Source: Gloeocapsopsis crepidinum LEGE 06123 (lineage in GTDB: Bacteria; Cyanobacteriota; Cyanobacteriia; Cyanobacteriales; Chroococcidiopsidaceae). From it: a stretch of 64,000 nucleotides of DNA. The DNA lies in NCBI RefSeq assembly GCF_015207655.1, contig NZ_JADEWN010000005.1, positions 79,305-143,304 on the forward strand, read 5' to 3'. Under the pieces are notes generated by a model that saw only the letters and a program-made list of their open reading frames with translations, searched no databases and was not told the origin of the DNA. Numbering within the stretch: the stretch's first letter is position 1; every line of letters begins with the position of its first letter. This document shows, in pieces, positions 19,133 to 29,347 of this stretch. The translations under genes and the position numbers were made by a program.

Positions 19133-22100
19133 TTATACCCCCATACATTCTAATTTGGCAGCAATTAAAGCTTCGGTTGCTTGACTATCGAGTGGACGTG
19201 AAAATAAGTAGCCTTGCCCAAATTGACACTTAAGTTCTTGCAGCAAATATGCTTGTTCAGATGTTTCTACACCCTCTGCAATTACGTCAATGCCTAAGTT
19301 CTCTGCTAATGCTATTACTGTGTTGACAATTTTGCTTTTTTCCCAGTCAACATGAAAGTCTTTAATGAAGGATTTATCAATCTTTAAGGTGTCAACGGCA
19401 AAACGGTGTAGATAGCTTAGCGAAGAATACCCAGTGCCAAAATCATCAATCGATAAACCAATGCCCAACGCTTGCAATTCCTTAAGCATATTTGCAACTA
19501 AATCAGCATTTTCTACAAGCGTACTTTCGGTAATTTCTAACTTCAAATAGCGTCCGTTAAGTCCTGTTTCTTGCAAAACTTGCTTGACTTGCATTACCAA
19601 ATCAAGTTGACGAAATTGTTTAGGCGATATATTCACACTAATTTTTAGATCAGCTGCTGATCTAAATTTTTGCTGCCATTCATGCATTTGACGACAAGCT
19701 TCGCGCAATACCCAGGCGCCAATCTGAGTAATTAAGCCAGTTTCCTCCGCTACTGGGATAAACTCTACTGGAGAAATGAATCCTCGTTCTGGGTGCTGAA
19801 GACGGATTAGTGCTTCAAAGCCAACTAACTCTCTTGTTTTTAAGTTGACAATCGGTTGATAATGTAGTCGGAATTCTTGACGTTCTATTGCTCGTCTAAG
19901 ATATGTCTCCATTTGCAAAAGTGCCATCGCTTGAGCGTGCATACTCGCATCAAAAACGGCATACCGTGCTTTACCCAATCCTTTGGCACGGTACATTGTC
20001 GTATCAGCATCTCGCAATAAATCTTCGGGTTTTTCGTAACCTGTCGTGCTAAAAGCAATTCCAATACTTGCCGAGGTAAAAACTTCGTATCCTTCGAGGT
20101 TGAAGGGTAGAGATAACGCGTTTTGAATGCGTTCGGCGATTAAAGTTGCATCTTGTACTTTGCGAATATTTTCTAGTAAAATTGTAAATTCATCTCCACC
20201 AAGACGCGCCACAATATCTTCAGGGCGCACGCACATTTCTAGACGACGAGCGATCGCGATCAGTAGGCGATCGCCAATCATGTGACCTAGACTATCGTTA
20301 ACAACTTTAAATCGATCGAGATCTAAAAATAACACCGCGAAAGAATAGTCTTCTTGCTGCCTTGCCCGTCTAATGCTTTGATCTAGTTGTTCAGTAAATC
20401 GCAGTCGATTAGGCAATCCTGTGAGAGCATCGTGAAATACTTGATGTAGTAATTCTGCTTCTGTCACTTTATTTGCAGTAATATCAGCCTGCGAACCTGC
20501 GAGGCGATAAGGTTTGCCATCGCGATTTCGTACTGCTAAGCCGCGACTGAGCATCCAGCGATAAACACCGTCTTTGTGTAAAATTCGATATTCTTGTTCT
20601 AAATGCGGTGTTTGTGCTTGCAAGTGAGATGCGATCGTTGCTTTCAATCGATCCACATCTTGTGGATGTACCAAGTTAAACCAATCTTCTACCGTGTTAC
20701 CAACTTCTTTTTCTTGATAACCCAACATCGATTTCCAACGTGGAGAGAAATACACTGTATTCGTATTTAAATCCCAATCCCACAATCCATCATTAGTACC
20801 ACGCGTAGCCAGCGCATACCGTTCTTCACTTTCACGCAAAGCTTCTTGAATTTCTCGGCGTTGTTCTTCAACTCCAATTGCTGCTGCAATAATCCCAATA
20901 ATTTTTTTATCCGCCTCAGATAAAGTTAAATTGTACTGATATGCACACAGCGCACCAACAATCGTTTCCTTACATTTGATACCTTGACACACATAAGTTT
21001 TAGTTCCATGAGTCAGGATCTTCAAATTTGTTTTGGCAGGATGTGTATTTTGTAAATTGTGACTGACACTACTATCTTCACAGCATTGCTGAACTAACTG
21101 ATAAAAAACACTTGCTTGAGTATCTTGAGTATCTACCTCAAGCTTATTTTCTGAAATGATTTGCCATTGTCCCACCAAACAAACTTTTGCCTTTTCTAGC
21201 CGATAATAACTAGCGCTTGCTTCACCTAAAAGTTCACCACAAAGCGCAGTTAGTCGATTAATATTTGCTGTTGGGTCTGTACCAAAACTCAAAAAACATT
21301 CGTTAATCTTCGCGAGTCTTTCTTGACTCTGCTTACGCTCTGTTATATCTTGTGCTACACAAACTATTCCTTGAAGTTTACCTTGCTGACTGTACATGGC
21401 TGTAGCTGAAAAAGATATGGGTTTTCGTCTTCCTGTATTTGTTAACCAGTACGTTGCAAAAATTTCTATTTTACCTTTGTTTAAAATTTCTTGAACACTC
21501 AGTTCATCAAGCGTTTCCTCCAAAGGAAATAAACTCTTTATTGGTTTTCCAATTACCTCATCTGAGCAAACTTCTAAAATTTTAGCTGTAGCTGGATTAA
21601 TTCTAAGAATAACTAAGTTTGTATCTAAAACAATCAGAGCATCAGCCATAAATTCAATAATACTGTCTACATAAGATTTGGATACCATTGTGGTATTCAA
21701 ATCATCCAGCATTTGATTAAAAGCAGTAGCTAAAACACCTATTTCATCTTTATTTTTAATTTGTACTCTTGTAGAAGTTTCTCCCGCGCTGACTCTATTT
21801 GCTGCTTTAGTAAGTTTCATTAGAGGCTTAGCAATTGAGCGAGAGATAAATGAGCCTAAGCCAATTGCAGAAAAAAAAGCTAATCCAGTAGAGAAGAGTA
21901 TGAGAATATTAGCCTGATTGATCGCTCCTTGAACTTGTTGAACTTCAGTTAATAATTCTCCTCTGGCATCGTGGTTATATTCAACAATTAAAGGAACTAA
22001 TTCTGTTTCAAAATGCGGCTCTAGTTCTTGTTTAAAAAAAACATCAGCTATGTCAATATCTTGATAAACTAAATTAAACAAATGAAAAATATTTTTTTTA

Positions 22101-22540
22101 TATCTTAAAAAAACAGACTCAATTTCTTCTAAGTATTCTATTTCTTTCTCTTCCTTTAAACGCTTTCGTACGTCTGTTGCAGCAAGTTCAATTCCTTTTG
22201 TAGTTGCTTGCTTACTTAAATCTATATAATTACTAACCGTTGCTAAATCTTGTAAAACTGTTTTTTTATATTTAAGTATTCTAATTTGAGTTTCTTCTGT
22301 ATTCTCTGTGTGGTAATTAATTTTATTTTTCTCTTCTAATAAGTCCCGTAATTCTGCTTGTGTCTGTTGTAATGTTAGCGATACCTCATTTGAATTAATA
22401 AACTCTTCTATTGAACTTTTTGTTACTTGGTCAATACTATATCTAACTTTTAGATTATTTAATAAAGAAATACTACTAGTAACTCCTAATAAGAAAGCAG
22501 TACCTAAAAAAGCAAAAATTAATTTGTGCTTGAGTTTCAT
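19133..22540 (-). CDS. Membrane sensor HAMP-PAS-GAF-PAS-GGDEF-EAL
   Basis: An 1135-residue transmembrane c-di-GMP enzyme. TM1 is about residues 7-28, a coiled-coil periplasmic sensor of about 180 residues follows, TM2 is about 208-231, then HAMP, PAS (about 290-400), a divergent GAF-like region, a PAS with PAC (about 590-705), GGDEF and EAL. The cyclase site GGDEF (781-785) is intact and has an RPED inhibitory site five residues before it, so synthesis should be product-inhibited. The EAL motif (909-911) and later DDFGTGYSS and the TLKIDKSF lysine are also intact, so both activities are possible. A 15-bp palindrome lies 34 bp upstream of the ATG. Confidence 0.93.
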   Translation of the reverse strand: MKLKHKLIFAFLGTAFLLGVTSSISLLNNLKVRYSIDQVTKSSIEEFINSNEVSLTLQQTQAELRDLLEEKNKINYHTENTEETQIRILKYKKTVLQDLATVSNYIDLSKQATTKGIELAATDVRKRLKEEKEIEYLEEIESVFLRYKKNIFHLFNLVYQDIDIADVFFKQELEPHFETELVPLIVEYNHDARGELLTEVQQVQGAINQANILILFSTGLAFFSAIGLGSFISRSIAKPLMKLTKAANRVSAGETSTRVQIKNKDEIGVLATAFNQMLDDLNTTMVSKSYVDSIIEFMADALIVLDTNLVILRINPATAKILEVCSDEVIGKPIKSLFPLEETLDELSVQEILNKGKIEIFATYWLTNTGRRKPISFSATAMYSQQGKLQGIVCVAQDITERKQSQERLAKINECFLSFGTDPTANINRLTALCGELLGEASASYYRLEKAKVCLVGQWQIISENKLEVDTQDTQASVFYQLVQQCCEDSSVSHNLQNTHPAKTNLKILTHGTKTYVCQGIKCKETIVGALCAYQYNLTLSEADKKIIGIIAAAIGVEEQRREIQEALRESEERYALATRGTNDGLWDWDLNTNTVYFSPRWKSMLGYQEKEVGNTVEDWFNLVHPQDVDRLKATIASHLQAQTPHLEQEYRILHKDGVYRWMLSRGLAVRNRDGKPYRLAGSQADITANKVTEAELLHQVFHDALTGLPNRLRFTEQLDQSIRRARQQEDYSFAVLFLDLDRFKVVNDSLGHMIGDRLLIAIARRLEMCVRPEDIVARLGGDEFTILLENIRKVQDATLIAERIQNALSLPFNLEGYEVFTSASIGIAFSTTGYEKPEDLLRDADTTMYRAKGLGKARYAVFDASMHAQAMALLQMETYLRRAIERQEFRLHYQPIVNLKTRELVGFEALIRLQHPERGFISPVEFIPVAEETGLITQIGAWVLREACRQMHEWQQKFRSAADLKISVNISPKQFRQLDLVMQVKQVLQETGLNGRYLKLEITESTLVENADLVANMLKELQALGIGLSIDDFGTGYSSLSYLHRFAVDTLKIDKSFIKDFHVDWEKSKIVNTVIALAENLGIDVIAEGVETSEQAYLLQELKCQFGQGYLFSRPLDSQATEALIAAKLECMGV

Positions 22541-23421
22541 GCGGATTTTTAATTAGCAATATTTCTGTATTAAGTAGTTACTAACTACACATTTTAATAA
22601 AAGTTAAAATAAGCAAGTAGCAAGTCAATACAAAGAAAATACTTGATTTTCAAAGTTTTGAATTAACTCCATACAATCTAGGAGATTGTCATCAGGACAC
22701 TTTTATTGCTAGGATTTTGAGTTTACTTCGTTTATAATTCGTAATTCTTGATTTTCATAATGAGCGCTATAAGTAGAGTAATGGCACCATATATAATAAT
22801 TATTTCTTGTGAACTGCAAGTTCAACGATAAAAATACTGAATTTCCAAATATTTTTTTGATTAAACTTAAGTTTAGGTGTTTGTGGTGAAATACTAGCTG
22901 AGCTATAGCAGATACAGCTAACTAATTGGGTGAAAATAAGCGTAACTTAAGGGCTGTTAGCAGTCAATAGTCAATAGTCAGTAGAGCAATAATTAACCAT
23001 TGACTATGAACTAGCACAAAATGTGTGATAAATCATTACGTTCCCCTACTTAGAGTGTTGTAATTTAACTTAAAACTCTCAGAGGTCACGAGTTAGGTAT
23101 CAGAAGGCTATGTGGAGTTGAAGTTTCAAATTTACGAATATTAACCGGTTAAAGCCATTATGGCTTTAGAATGCCTAGGTCATATAAGTATTTTCCTAAA
23201 GCTATAGCAATCCTATCTAATTTATAAAAACTACTGTTTGAACGAACCTTACTACTCAGAGAAGGAAAGTGAGGGATTTTCACTCATGTTTTAAAACTGT
23301 TATGGCGTTTGCTATTGTCAAAAAAAATTTACTGCTCCTAACCTCAGAAGCAGTACTAAACCATTCGGTTAGTGGGAGACATTAAATTAGAAGAGTTTTC
23401 TATAGGCACAAGTATAGCAAA
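22541..23421. other. 880-bp non-coding spacer
   Basis: This long AT-rich spacer has no credible ORF. It holds short TCAATAG tandem words (about 22965-22985, with an inverted partial copy at about 23000) and a tight hairpin AAAGCCAT/ATGGCTTT at 23151-23167. A small RNA cannot be excluded but is not supported by anything specific. Confidence 0.4.
22574..22588. promoter_or_regulatory. 15-bp palindrome upstream of GGDEF-EAL gene
   Basis: GTAGTTA-C-TAACTAC is a perfect palindrome with a one-base centre, 34 bp before the start codon of the c-di-GMP enzyme gene. That is a plausible operator or leader position. The binding factor is unknown. Confidence 0.3.
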
Positions 23422-23928
23422 TTACCTAAACCTCAATCCTACACCACCTTGAATCGATATAGCATTACCACCGCCATTGCGGAAAGCATCGAAGGCAATA
23501 ACAGCATTACCGAAGATAACAGTATTACTATTAGGAATAACGTAGTCAATTCCTGGCTGTAGCGCAAAACTGACTTGATCTCCTACTGGAGAAGGTGTGT
23601 TGCCGTTAGCAAAAACAATTCCAGCCCCAATATAAGCATCTGTTTGCCAAGTTAATGGCACATCGTAAGAGACACTAGGAACAACTGCTGTATTCTCGCC
23701 AATAAAAGCTTGTGTCCGTAGAGAAAAAGGTGCTTCTAAGATTTTATATCGTACTGCAATGGTAGCACCTAGCTGGCGACCATCTCCAGCGGCATCTCGA
23801 CTTAGTCCTACAGTTGGACCAACACCAATATAACTGCCATAAGCAGCTTGTGCCGATGCTGGTTGAGTTAAACTGCTACTCAGCGCGATCGCAGCAGTTC
23901 CAATAAAAAAATAATTTAGACGTTGCAT
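23422..23928 (-). CDS. Exported outer-membrane-like protein
   Basis: A 168-residue protein from the ATG at 23928 (MQRLNYFFIG), with GGAG 9 nt upstream. It has a signal peptide ending near PASAQA. The mature part is rich in Gly and alternating hydrophobic/polar residues (VGPTVGLS, YIGAGIVFAN, GGVGLRFR with a terminal aromatic/charged residue), as in small 8-strand beta-barrel or YadA/OmpX-like proteins. No functional family is recognised. It stands alone in a long spacer, with repeat DNA on its 5' side. Confidence 0.6.
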   Translation of the reverse strand: MQRLNYFFIGTAAIALSSSLTQPASAQAAYGSYIGVGPTVGLSRDAAGDGRQLGATIAVRYKILEAPFSLRTQAFIGENTAVVPSVSYDVPLTWQTDAYIGAGIVFANGNTPSPVGDQVSFALQPGIDYVIPNSNTVIFGNAVIAFDAFRNGGGNAISIQGGVGLRFR

Positions 23929-23959
23929 TTTCAACCACTCCTCACATCAATAGGGGTCA

Positions 23960-24125
23960 CAGATCAGGGGAGTCGTGAAGTGTTGAGTTATGAGTGAAGA
24001 AAATTCTTTTAATTCAAAACTAAAAATTCAAAACTCAAAACTTATCACTCATCACTCGCCCCTCGCCCCGGACTTCGTCCCGCTGGGCTTCGCCTCGCTT
24101 CGCTAACGCTAACACTCCTCACCCC
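23960..24125. repeat. Dispersed repeat plus GC-rich CTTCG repeat
   Basis: GTTGAGTTATGAGTG and its inverse CTTATCACTCATCACTC flank AATTCAAAACT words, followed by a GC-rich patch of CTTCG/GCTTCGC words (24060-24108). Both patterns are dispersed non-coding repeats common in cyanobacterial spacers. Confidence 0.45.
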
Positions 24126-24130
24126 TCTTT

Positions 24131-26296
24131 CTAGGGACAACGAGGATGACGACCACCTTGAGTACAAATATACGCTAATTGTTTGGCATCTAAGTTCTGA
24201 GCATTAGCAAAGTCAACCCCCTCAACAATGGCAGAAAGCGTTGCTTCGGGAGGTGCTTGAATAAATTGCTCTTGAGATGGTGACTTGAAGAGGATAGCGC
24301 CTTGCATATCAGTTTGAATCAATTGTGCACCACGCAAATCAGCTTGCCTTAAATCCGCATTCCGTAAGTTTGTGTTTTGTAACTGTGCGTTCCGAAAATT
24401 AACACCACTTAGTCGCGAATCACTCAAGTCGGCATTTTTCAGATTAGCATGACTGAAATCAGCACCTGATAAATCAGCACCTCGCCAGTCAGACGCTGTG
24501 ACGTTAGCGTATTGCATCTGTGTGCCTAAAGCATTCGTACGACTTAATCTTGCCGCTTGGAGGTTTGCACGAGATAGGTCGGTTGCTGCTAAATCACTAC
24601 CTGTCAAACTGGCGTTTTCTAAGACGACATCCCGCAGGTTAGCTCCGACAATTTGCGTACTACTAAGATTAGCACCAAACAAGTTCGCGCCTGCAAGATT
24701 GGCGCGGTTAAGAATAGCATGGGTGAGATTCACGCGATGCATTAAGATGCGGCTAAGATCAGCTTCTGTCAAGTTTGCAGCTTTTAGTTGCGTGTCACTC
24801 AAGTCAGCAATGCGATCGTCAGTAGTATTCCAGCGGCGATCTTCACCTGCAGAACGCCACTGAGTACCGCGAAAACTTCCTTGGTTAAGATTGGCAGCAC
24901 GCAGTTGAATTCCTGATAAATTGACATTATCAAGAAAGAGTGAGAAAGGCAAAGCTGAATCAGTTAAATTTTCTCCGAGAACAGTGCGGCTCAAGTCAAC
25001 GCGATCTAGATTGCCACTGTAAATGATGAGTAGATTAGCGATCGCTCTTTGAGTCGCTTCTAGGCGTTGTTGATGCAATGTGAGTTCTTCTGGTTTGCTG
25101 CTATAGCGCACATAGTCTAAGGCATTAGCTAATGACTGATTAGAACGTCGCAGATGCGGTATGACCTTGAGTCCAGTGCTAGCAATTGTTTGTTGAATCG
25201 TATCAAGAATTAAAGGATCAGTTTCTTGCCCTAAAAGATCTACGAGCATTTGTAAGGCTTGCGGATCGTCGAGCGTGCCGAGGGCTGTAATTGCTTTACG
25301 GCGCTCTTGTAAGGTAGTAGGTGCGTTATGACTTAACTTTTGGACTAATGCTAAAAACTGCTGACTATTTTGCTGTCTTAGCTGACGCTGGTTTGCTTGA
25401 GTTTGAATATAAACTTGAGTACCAACTAAAGTACCGAGTACAGCCGCCATGCTGCTTAGGGTGACAAATAGCAGCGCCACACCAGGATTTCTCCGCATCC
25501 AACGCCACCAATAAGGTTTTTGGGGTGATTTACGGGGTGGAACAACCGTCACCATTGCCGCAGAAGGCATCAAAGGGCGTGATGCGTAAGGTGTGTACTG
25601 AGGAATTAATGGACTTGTTGCGGGGCGTAAATTGCCAAGCAGTGCCGCATAGCTACGATTGGCGTCAACAACATATGTACCTGCCAATCGATCGTGCCAA
25701 CAGCGACGGTAACGATTAAATCGAGCACTAACGCCTTCTCCTAATACTGTGATTAGCGAGAATCCTACCAACATTCCTAACGAAGGAACAGCACCGCTGT
25801 AATGCCATAAGACATAAGCAACTAGTAGTGGCGCCCAAGCACCGACGGCTTCCCTAAGTAAAGCACGTCGCATTCCTGGAGGATTTCCAGCCGCAGTCAC
25901 AACCCGTACGCCAAACCAGCGTTTAGGAAGAGTGCTGCCTGTTTTAGCAAGAAGATATAGTTGCCAACTAGTGAGGACAATTGGGGCAACTAATGCACCT
26001 GTCCACAGCCAATTTGTTAATGGGGCAATTTGTTGAGTGCGGCGATCAGCAGGAAGCGCTAACGTTGTTGCGATCACTTCTTTTGCAGTTGCTAATAATG
26101 GATTGATTGGTTGCGTTCCTTCAGTATGTAATTGAGTATAAACTCCCAACCCAAAAGGAACTACAGCACTGGTAATAATTAAAGATACTTCGACTGTCCA
26201 AGCCGCAAAGCGCCTCGTCACTAGGGGCAAAGATTTAGATTCTTGCCCCACACGGCGATCGCGATTGACACTTCTCCTCACAGTTGAGTTCGCCAT
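24131..26296 (-). CDS. RDD membrane domain-HEAT-pentapeptide repeat protein
   Basis: A 721-residue protein from the ATG at 26296 (MANSTVRRS), preceded by GGAAGG; an upstream in-frame extension of 16 residues is unlikely. The N-terminal about 200 residues form an RDD domain (RRFAAWTVEVSLI, then a TM helix, then LPKRWFGVRVV). A further TM helix (about residues 270-295) leads to a short HEAT-like region with DDPQALQMLVDLL, then about 25 pentapeptide repeats of A(D/N)Lxx type (about 430-690), which fold as a quadrilateral beta-helix. The C-terminal tail has an FANAQNLDAKQLAYIC segment. Function is unknown; the architecture suggests a membrane-anchored scaffold. Confidence 0.75.
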   Translation of the reverse strand: MANSTVRRSVNRDRRVGQESKSLPLVTRRFAAWTVEVSLIITSAVVPFGLGVYTQLHTEGTQPINPLLATAKEVIATTLALPADRRTQQIAPLTNWLWTGALVAPIVLTSWQLYLLAKTGSTLPKRWFGVRVVTAAGNPPGMRRALLREAVGAWAPLLVAYVLWHYSGAVPSLGMLVGFSLITVLGEGVSARFNRYRRCWHDRLAGTYVVDANRSYAALLGNLRPATSPLIPQYTPYASRPLMPSAAMVTVVPPRKSPQKPYWWRWMRRNPGVALLFVTLSSMAAVLGTLVGTQVYIQTQANQRQLRQQNSQQFLALVQKLSHNAPTTLQERRKAITALGTLDDPQALQMLVDLLGQETDPLILDTIQQTIASTGLKVIPHLRRSNQSLANALDYVRYSSKPEELTLHQQRLEATQRAIANLLIIYSGNLDRVDLSRTVLGENLTDSALPFSLFLDNVNLSGIQLRAANLNQGSFRGTQWRSAGEDRRWNTTDDRIADLSDTQLKAANLTEADLSRILMHRVNLTHAILNRANLAGANLFGANLSSTQIVGANLRDVVLENASLTGSDLAATDLSRANLQAARLSRTNALGTQMQYANVTASDWRGADLSGADFSHANLKNADLSDSRLSGVNFRNAQLQNTNLRNADLRQADLRGAQLIQTDMQGAILFKSPSQEQFIQAPPEATLSAIVEGVDFANAQNLDAKQLAYICTQGGRHPRCP

Positions 26297-26354
26297 CACA
26301 CCTTCCCTTTTGATATTTTGTTTAACACCGCAGCGATCGCACACACAAATCTAA

Positions 26355-26696
26355 TCAGCTTTTATCCGAGGTACGAGTCAACAGAAACCGATACCCAAAG
26401 TACATTAGCACTGCCAAAAATGCCAAACTGATTACAGTAGCAACAATTCTGAGTACTACGCGTAAAATAGCAAGTCCAACTACGAATGCTACAGCAACAA
26501 CAATCAGTTTTCCTACATTTGATAAGCCTTTGAACCAATTGACAAATCGATACAGTACTGTAGGCACAGAAGATTGATCGGTCGGCGCTACAGGCTGTTG
26601 AGGTTGAGCAACAACAGGAGGTGAGGTGGGAGTGGTTATTTCTGCCTCTAATTGTTGCAATCGTTGTTCTAATTCTTGATCTGGTTGAGAGTTCAT
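26355..26696 (-). CDS. Small membrane protein with N-terminal coiled coil
   Basis: A 113-residue protein. Residues 1-20 form a charged coiled coil (DQELEQRLQQLEAEI), followed by a Pro/Gln/Thr linker, an amphipathic segment (YRFVNWFKGLSNVGK) and one long or two closely packed TM helices (about 65-105). It lies 58 bp upstream of the RDD/pentapeptide gene on the same strand and may share its transcript. No function is known. Confidence 0.6.
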   Translation of the reverse strand: MNSQPDQELEQRLQQLEAEITTPTSPPVVAQPQQPVAPTDQSSVPTVLYRFVNWFKGLSNVGKLIVVAVAFVVGLAILRVVLRIVATVISLAFLAVLMYFGYRFLLTRTSDKS

Positions 26697-27002
26697 TTTA
26701 ATTCAGGCTGCACTTTGGCATGATGTTAAACGAAAGATCGTGCTTCGGCAAACAATTCTGTTTTAGCGACATCTTAGCGAAACTTAGGCTTTTACAGACA
26801 ACAATTACTACGTAAAAGCAAACTAATTTCACACAAAAAATTCTGTTGTTATTTTGGCTACTTGAGAAAGTGGCATAAAGAGACTCATAAACTTTTTTTG
26901 CTCTTCTAGAATGAAGTAACAAAAGGAACTAGGGTAAATACCCAATCGTCCTTGAAAGTAAAGCAAGACACATTGCGGGGAAACAATCGGAGCAAAATTA
27001 AG

Positions 27003-27434
27003 ATGAAAACGCGCATAAATTGGTTGGTTGTTTCCACAGTGCTAGCCACAAATTTAATCGCTACTGCTGCAATGGCAAATGCACCTGTAGTACGAATTTC
27101 ACCCAATTTTCAGCCAGACCCAATTGTTGTGCAAGGGACTTCTGGAGGAGCCAAAAATAGCAACTGCGGTAACATCGCTGGTGCACCAAATCAAGTTATC
27201 CAGGTAACAAAACCACTACCGTACTTACAACTACAAGTCAAAAGCGAAGGACAACCTACCTTATTAATCGAAGGACCAGGAGGACGTTTCTGCGTACTAG
27301 CAGATCGCTTTTCTGGCGGTAGTGCTCAAATTTCGGGCTTTTGGCAGCCTGGTAGATACTCGCTGTACATCGGTGAAAGATCCCAAGGAAGACATCCTTA
27401 TACGTTATCTATCTCTCAAAAGAAATCTCCGTAA
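27003..27434 (+). CDS. Small secreted protein
   Basis: A 143-residue exported protein from the ATG at 27003 (MKTRINWLVV), with GGAG upstream. An in-frame ATG at 26952 exists but would bury the signal peptide. The signal peptide ends near AMANA. The mature part has two Cys (NSNCGN and GRFCVLADR) that could form a disulfide, and the sequence G-YSLYIG near the end, similar to small periplasmic beta-sandwich proteins of cyanobacteria. The function is not known. It is convergent with the zinc-ribbon gene. Confidence 0.6.
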   Translation: MKTRINWLVVSTVLATNLIATAAMANAPVVRISPNFQPDPIVVQGTSGGAKNSNCGNIAGAPNQVIQVTKPLPYLQLQVKSEGQPTLLIEGPGGRFCVLADRFSGGSAQISGFWQPGRYSLYIGERSQGRHPYTLSISQKKSP

Positions 27435-27452
27435 ATAGAAAAAAGCGCGATC

Positions 27453-27469
27453 GCACTTTACGGAAGTGC
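27453..27469. terminator. Short hairpin between convergent genes
   Basis: GCACTT-TACGG-AAGTGC lies between the convergent stops at 27434 and 27479, next to a HIP1 octamer. The stem is short and the T run poor, so termination is only a possibility. Confidence 0.3.
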
Positions 27470-27478
27470 TAATACGTT

Positions 27479-27853
27479 TCACTCTTCAATACGTTGACCT
27501 TCAACTTCAACTGCTTGTACTTCTATAGTTCCAGGAGGTGTCAAGCGTTGAAAATGACCCTGTTCAATTTTTAGTGGTTCGCCACAGTTGGGACACTGTA
27601 ACTCAGTTTTATTTAACCCTGTAAATTCGTAACGACAAACAGGACACTTATCTTGCACTAAGTTACGTTGTAGCCACCAACGAAAACAAAAAAAAGCAAC
27701 AACTGGTGCAAGTAACAGCAGCCCAAATAAAATTAAAAAAGAGTTCACTAACCAGCCTAAGCCCACTGCTCCTAACAGCCAAACAACTGCAAATATAGCA
27801 AGCCAACGGGCTAAGTTACCTAAAGTAAATTGTAGTGATGAGTTTAATCGCAT
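27479..27853 (-). CDS. Membrane protein with zinc ribbon
   Basis: A 124-residue protein with two TM helices (about residues 14-35 and 37-58). A cytosolic four-Cys zinc ribbon follows: CPVC at about 74 and CPNCG at about 93, separated by 16 residues. The C-terminus is acidic (VEVEGQRIEE). Zinc binding is predicted from the two CPxC knuckles; the role is unknown. It is 3' of petD on the same strand, separated by a large inverted repeat that probably ends the petBD transcript. Confidence 0.6.
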   Translation of the reverse strand: MRLNSSLQFTLGNLARWLAIFAVVWLLGAVGLGWLVNSFLILFGLLLLAPVVAFFCFRWWLQRNLVQDKCPVCRYEFTGLNKTELQCPNCGEPLKIEQGHFQRLTPPGTIEVQAVEVEGQRIEE

Positions 27854-27923
27854 TTTTTTATCCGGCTCTGTTTCTAGGATAGCTAGTTCTTGCAGATGGT
27901 CAACTTAACTACCTAGAATAAAT

Positions 27924-27983
27924 AACGCCTGTAAATTTTTCTACTTCAGTACTTTAAGCACAGGAGAAGAAACTACAGGCGTT
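27924..27983 (-). terminator. Large hairpin after petD
   Basis: AACGCCTGTA at 27924-27933 pairs perfectly with TACAGGCGTT at 27974-27983, and the intervening 40 nt can extend the stem through TTTTTCTAC/GAAGAAACT-like pairing. It lies just downstream of the petD stop and is the likely 3' end or stabilising structure of the petBD mRNA. No T run follows. Confidence 0.5.
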
Positions 27984-28003
27984 GAATTGAGTGCTCGGCT
28001 AGT

Positions 28004-28486
28004 TTAGAACAAACCTAATGTAAAAGATTTATCAATAGGGAATGCAGCACCAATACCGAGCCAAAGCGTAACCAAAGTACCAATCATAAATACAGTGGTT
28101 GCGACTGGACGACGGAAGGGATTTTGAAATTTATTTACGTTCTCAATAAACGGTACTAGAATCAAGCCCAATGGTACGGCAGCCATCGCCAATACACCTA
28201 GTAGTTTATTCGGAACAGAGCGGAGAATTTGAAATACAGGATATAAGTACCACTCAGGTAGAATTTCTAGCGGTGTCGCAAAGGGATTCGCTGGTTCTCC
28301 TGTCATGACTGGATCTAAAACAGCAAGCGCAACGATGCAAGCGCCAGTTCCCAAGATGACGACGGGGAAGATGTACAGTAAATCGTTAGGCCAAGCAGGT
28401 TCGCCATAGTAGTTATGACCCATGCCCTTGGCTAGTTTTTCGCGTAACTTTGGATCGCTCAGATCCGGTTTTTTCAATGTTCCCAT
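28004..28486 (-). CDS. petD: Cytochrome b6f complex subunit IV
   Basis: PetD is the 17-kDa subunit of the b6f complex, which passes electrons from plastoquinol to plastocyanin or cytochrome c6 and pumps protons across the thylakoid membrane. The 160-residue length is exactly that of cyanobacterial subunit IV. The [13 protein letters not shown] segment carries the PEWY motif of the quinol-oxidation site, and there are three TM helices. It lies 102 bp downstream of petB in the conserved petBD operon. Confidence 0.97.
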   Translation of the reverse strand: MGTLKKPDLSDPKLREKLAKGMGHNYYGEPAWPNDLLYIFPVVILGTGACIVALAVLDPVMTGEPANPFATPLEILPEWYLYPVFQILRSVPNKLLGVLAMAAVPLGLILVPFIENVNKFQNPFRRPVATTVFMIGTLVTLWLGIGAAFPIDKSFTLGLF

Positions 28487-28588
28487 TGTCTAAAGTGCTC
28501 TCCTTTATCGGTGAGTCAAATAATTTATTTTAGATTTTGCGCATCGACAGCGGCAAACGCAGGGTTTACCGCTAGCTTGTCGCTATGA

Positions 28589-29257
28589 TTACAACGGACC
28601 AGAAATCCCTTGCTTACGAATCATGATAAAGTGCAGCAGCATGAAGACAGCAGTCAGCCACGGCAACACAAATGTGTGGGCGCTGTAGTAACGAGTCAAG
28701 GTTGCTTGACCAACACTCGAACCACCACGTAGCATGTCAGAAATCAAGGTTCCAACGACTGGAATCGCTTCTGGTACACCGCTGACAATCTTCACCGCCC
28801 AGTATCCAATTTGATCCCAAGGCAAGGAGTAGCCAGTTACACCGAATGAAACAGTTAACACAGCAAGAACGACACCTGTTACCCAGGTGAGTTCTCGAGG
28901 CTTTTTGAATCCACCAGTAAGGTAAACGCGGAAGATATGCAGGATCATGATCAGAACCATCATACTGGCAGACCAGCGGTGTACTGAGCGGATCAGCCAG
29001 CCGAAGCTGACATCATTCATGATTGCCTGCACGGAAGTGTAAGCTTCCGCGACTGTCGGCTTGTAATAAAATGTCATTGCAAATCCAGTCGCAAACTGGA
29101 TCAGAAAGCAAGTTAGCGTCATCCCACCGAAGCAGTAGAAGATATTCACGTGGGGAGGGACGTACTTGCTTGTAACGTCTTCAGCAAGTGCCTCAATTTC
29201 TAGACGTTCTTCAAACCAATTAAAAAGTTTTGAGTCGGTTACCTGCTTAGAAAACAT
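28589..29257 (-). CDS. petB: Cytochrome b6
   Basis: PetB carries the two b hemes and, through a Cys, the covalent c-type heme of the b6f complex. It has 222 residues, the cyanobacterial length, with four TM helices. C42 in NIFYCFGG corresponds to the conserved Cys35 of shorter numbering. The paired heme histidines lie in [20 protein letters not shown] and in [12 protein letters not shown] with [12 protein letters not shown]. The ATG at 29257 is preceded by AGGAAC. The 266-bp spacer to the divergent ctpA contains two perfect hairpins. Confidence 0.97.
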   Translation of the reverse strand: MFSKQVTDSKLFNWFEERLEIEALAEDVTSKYVPPHVNIFYCFGGMTLTCFLIQFATGFAMTFYYKPTVAEAYTSVQAIMNDVSFGWLIRSVHRWSASMMVLIMILHIFRVYLTGGFKKPRELTWVTGVVLAVLTVSFGVTGYSLPWDQIGYWAVKIVSGVPEAIPVVGTLISDMLRGGSSVGQATLTRYYSAHTFVLPWLTAVFMLLHFIMIRKQGISGPL

Positions 29258-29347
29258 GAAGCAAGAGTTCCTAAAAATAGATTGCGGTTGATAAAACTCT
29301 CTGTCTTAAATCAAGATCAGGAGAGGCTGTGTCATGATTTGGCAATT

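Noticed and set aside
26698..26922. Minus-strand 74-residue ORF in the spacer before the small secreted protein
   Set aside because: Random composition, no ribosome-binding site, no recognisable motif.
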